Source of the DNA: Arthrobacter silvisoli
Lineage (GTDB): Bacteria > Actinomycetota > Actinomycetes > Actinomycetales > Micrococcaceae
Assembly (NCBI RefSeq): GCF_003369445.1
Contig: NZ_QRCU01000017.1
Location: forward strand, 44,389 to 108,388
DNA length: 64,000 nucleotides
Reading direction: 5' to 3'
This document shows, in pieces, positions 63,978-64,000 of this stretch; position 1 is the first letter of the stretch, and every line of letters begins with the position of its first letter. Both the position numbers and the translations under genes were made by a program. The notes under the pieces were generated by a model that saw only the letters and a list, made by a program, of their open reading frames with translations, did no database searches and was not told where the DNA came from.

Positions 63978-64000
63978 CGCGGCGTCCGCCGGACGCCGCG
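63978..64000. terminator. Hairpin at the window end
   Basis: CGCGGCGTCC (63978-63987) and GGACGCCGCG (63991-64000) form a 10-bp stem with a 3-nt loop, 36 bp after the membrane-protein stop. The sequence is cut by the window end, so a T-run cannot be checked. Confidence 0.6.

Overview
The window is high-GC chromosomal DNA from an actinobacterium, most likely a member of the Micrococcaceae (Arthrobacter, Paenarthrobacter or Pseudarthrobacter). The reasons are the GTG-rich starts, the many 4-nt GTGA/ATGA overlaps, the TetR-type PaaR phenylacetate regulon, a DUF222/HNH (13E12-type) gene, LGFP cell-wall repeats, and the men plus System II cytochrome c cluster that is also found in mycobacteria. 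The genus is an inference. No rRNA, tRNA, CRISPR array, insertion sequence or prophage was recognised.

Layout. 1-7.5 kb: end of an APC permease, an MBL-fold hydrolase, an FAD-Rieske oxidoreductase and a bkd-type 2-oxoacid dehydrogenase operon (E1a-E1b-E2, minus strand), divergent from an Lrp/AsnC regulator. 8.1-11.5 kb: dTDP-rhamnose genes rfbA (minus), rfbB and a fused rfbC-rfbD (plus). 11.5-15.8 kb: an alpha/beta hydrolase and an accessory-looking patch with a DUF222/HNH protein, a secreted orphan and an orphan lipoprotein; the lipoprotein gene lies between two ~203-bp direct copies of the 3' end of paaG. 15.8-44.1 kb: a dispersed phenylacetate (paa) locus with paaABCDE-paaG (minus), paaI-paaK-paaR (plus), paaZ (minus) and paaJ-paaF-paaH (minus). 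It is interrupted by phoD, an LCP enzyme, oligopeptidase B, a HAD phosphatase, a tyrosine phosphatase and a LacI-controlled sugar ABC/ThuA/Gfo-Idh cassette (34.7-41.1 kb).

44.2-52.2 kb: pentapeptide-repeat and SRPBCC genes, an amino-acid permease, a lipoprotein plus LGFP-repeat L,D-transpeptidase pair, and a Mn/Zn ABC importer. 52.2-57.4 kb: CPBP protease, VOC protein, menB-menE-menA, DUF4229 and PLDc_N proteins. 57.5-62.3 kb: a ccsB-resB-ccdA-resA-phosphatase operon for cytochrome c maturation. 62.5-64 kb: YceI and a proline-rich membrane protein.

How the genes work together. Phenylacetate is activated by PaaK, epoxidised by PaaABC(D)E, isomerised to oxepin-CoA by PaaG, opened and oxidised by PaaZ, and degraded to acetyl-CoA and succinyl-CoA by PaaJ, PaaF and PaaH, with PaaI as rescue thioesterase. 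One operator motif (ACCGNNCGNNCGKT type) lies at all four paa promoters, so one TetR regulator appears to unite the scattered operons. Other regulatory signals visible by eye are paired 12-bp LacI-type palindromes at both the regulator and the transporter of the sugar cassette, an Actinobacteria-type PHO box in front of phoD, two DtxR/MntR-like dyads at the metal importer, and at least twelve genes with a TANNNT box 6-8 nt before the start codon, the pattern of leaderless transcription. I see no clearly undescribed defence or mobile system. The most unusual structures are the partial paaG duplication around a lipoprotein gene, the 13-bp-period LacI operator pairs, and the LGFP/L,D-transpeptidase operon.
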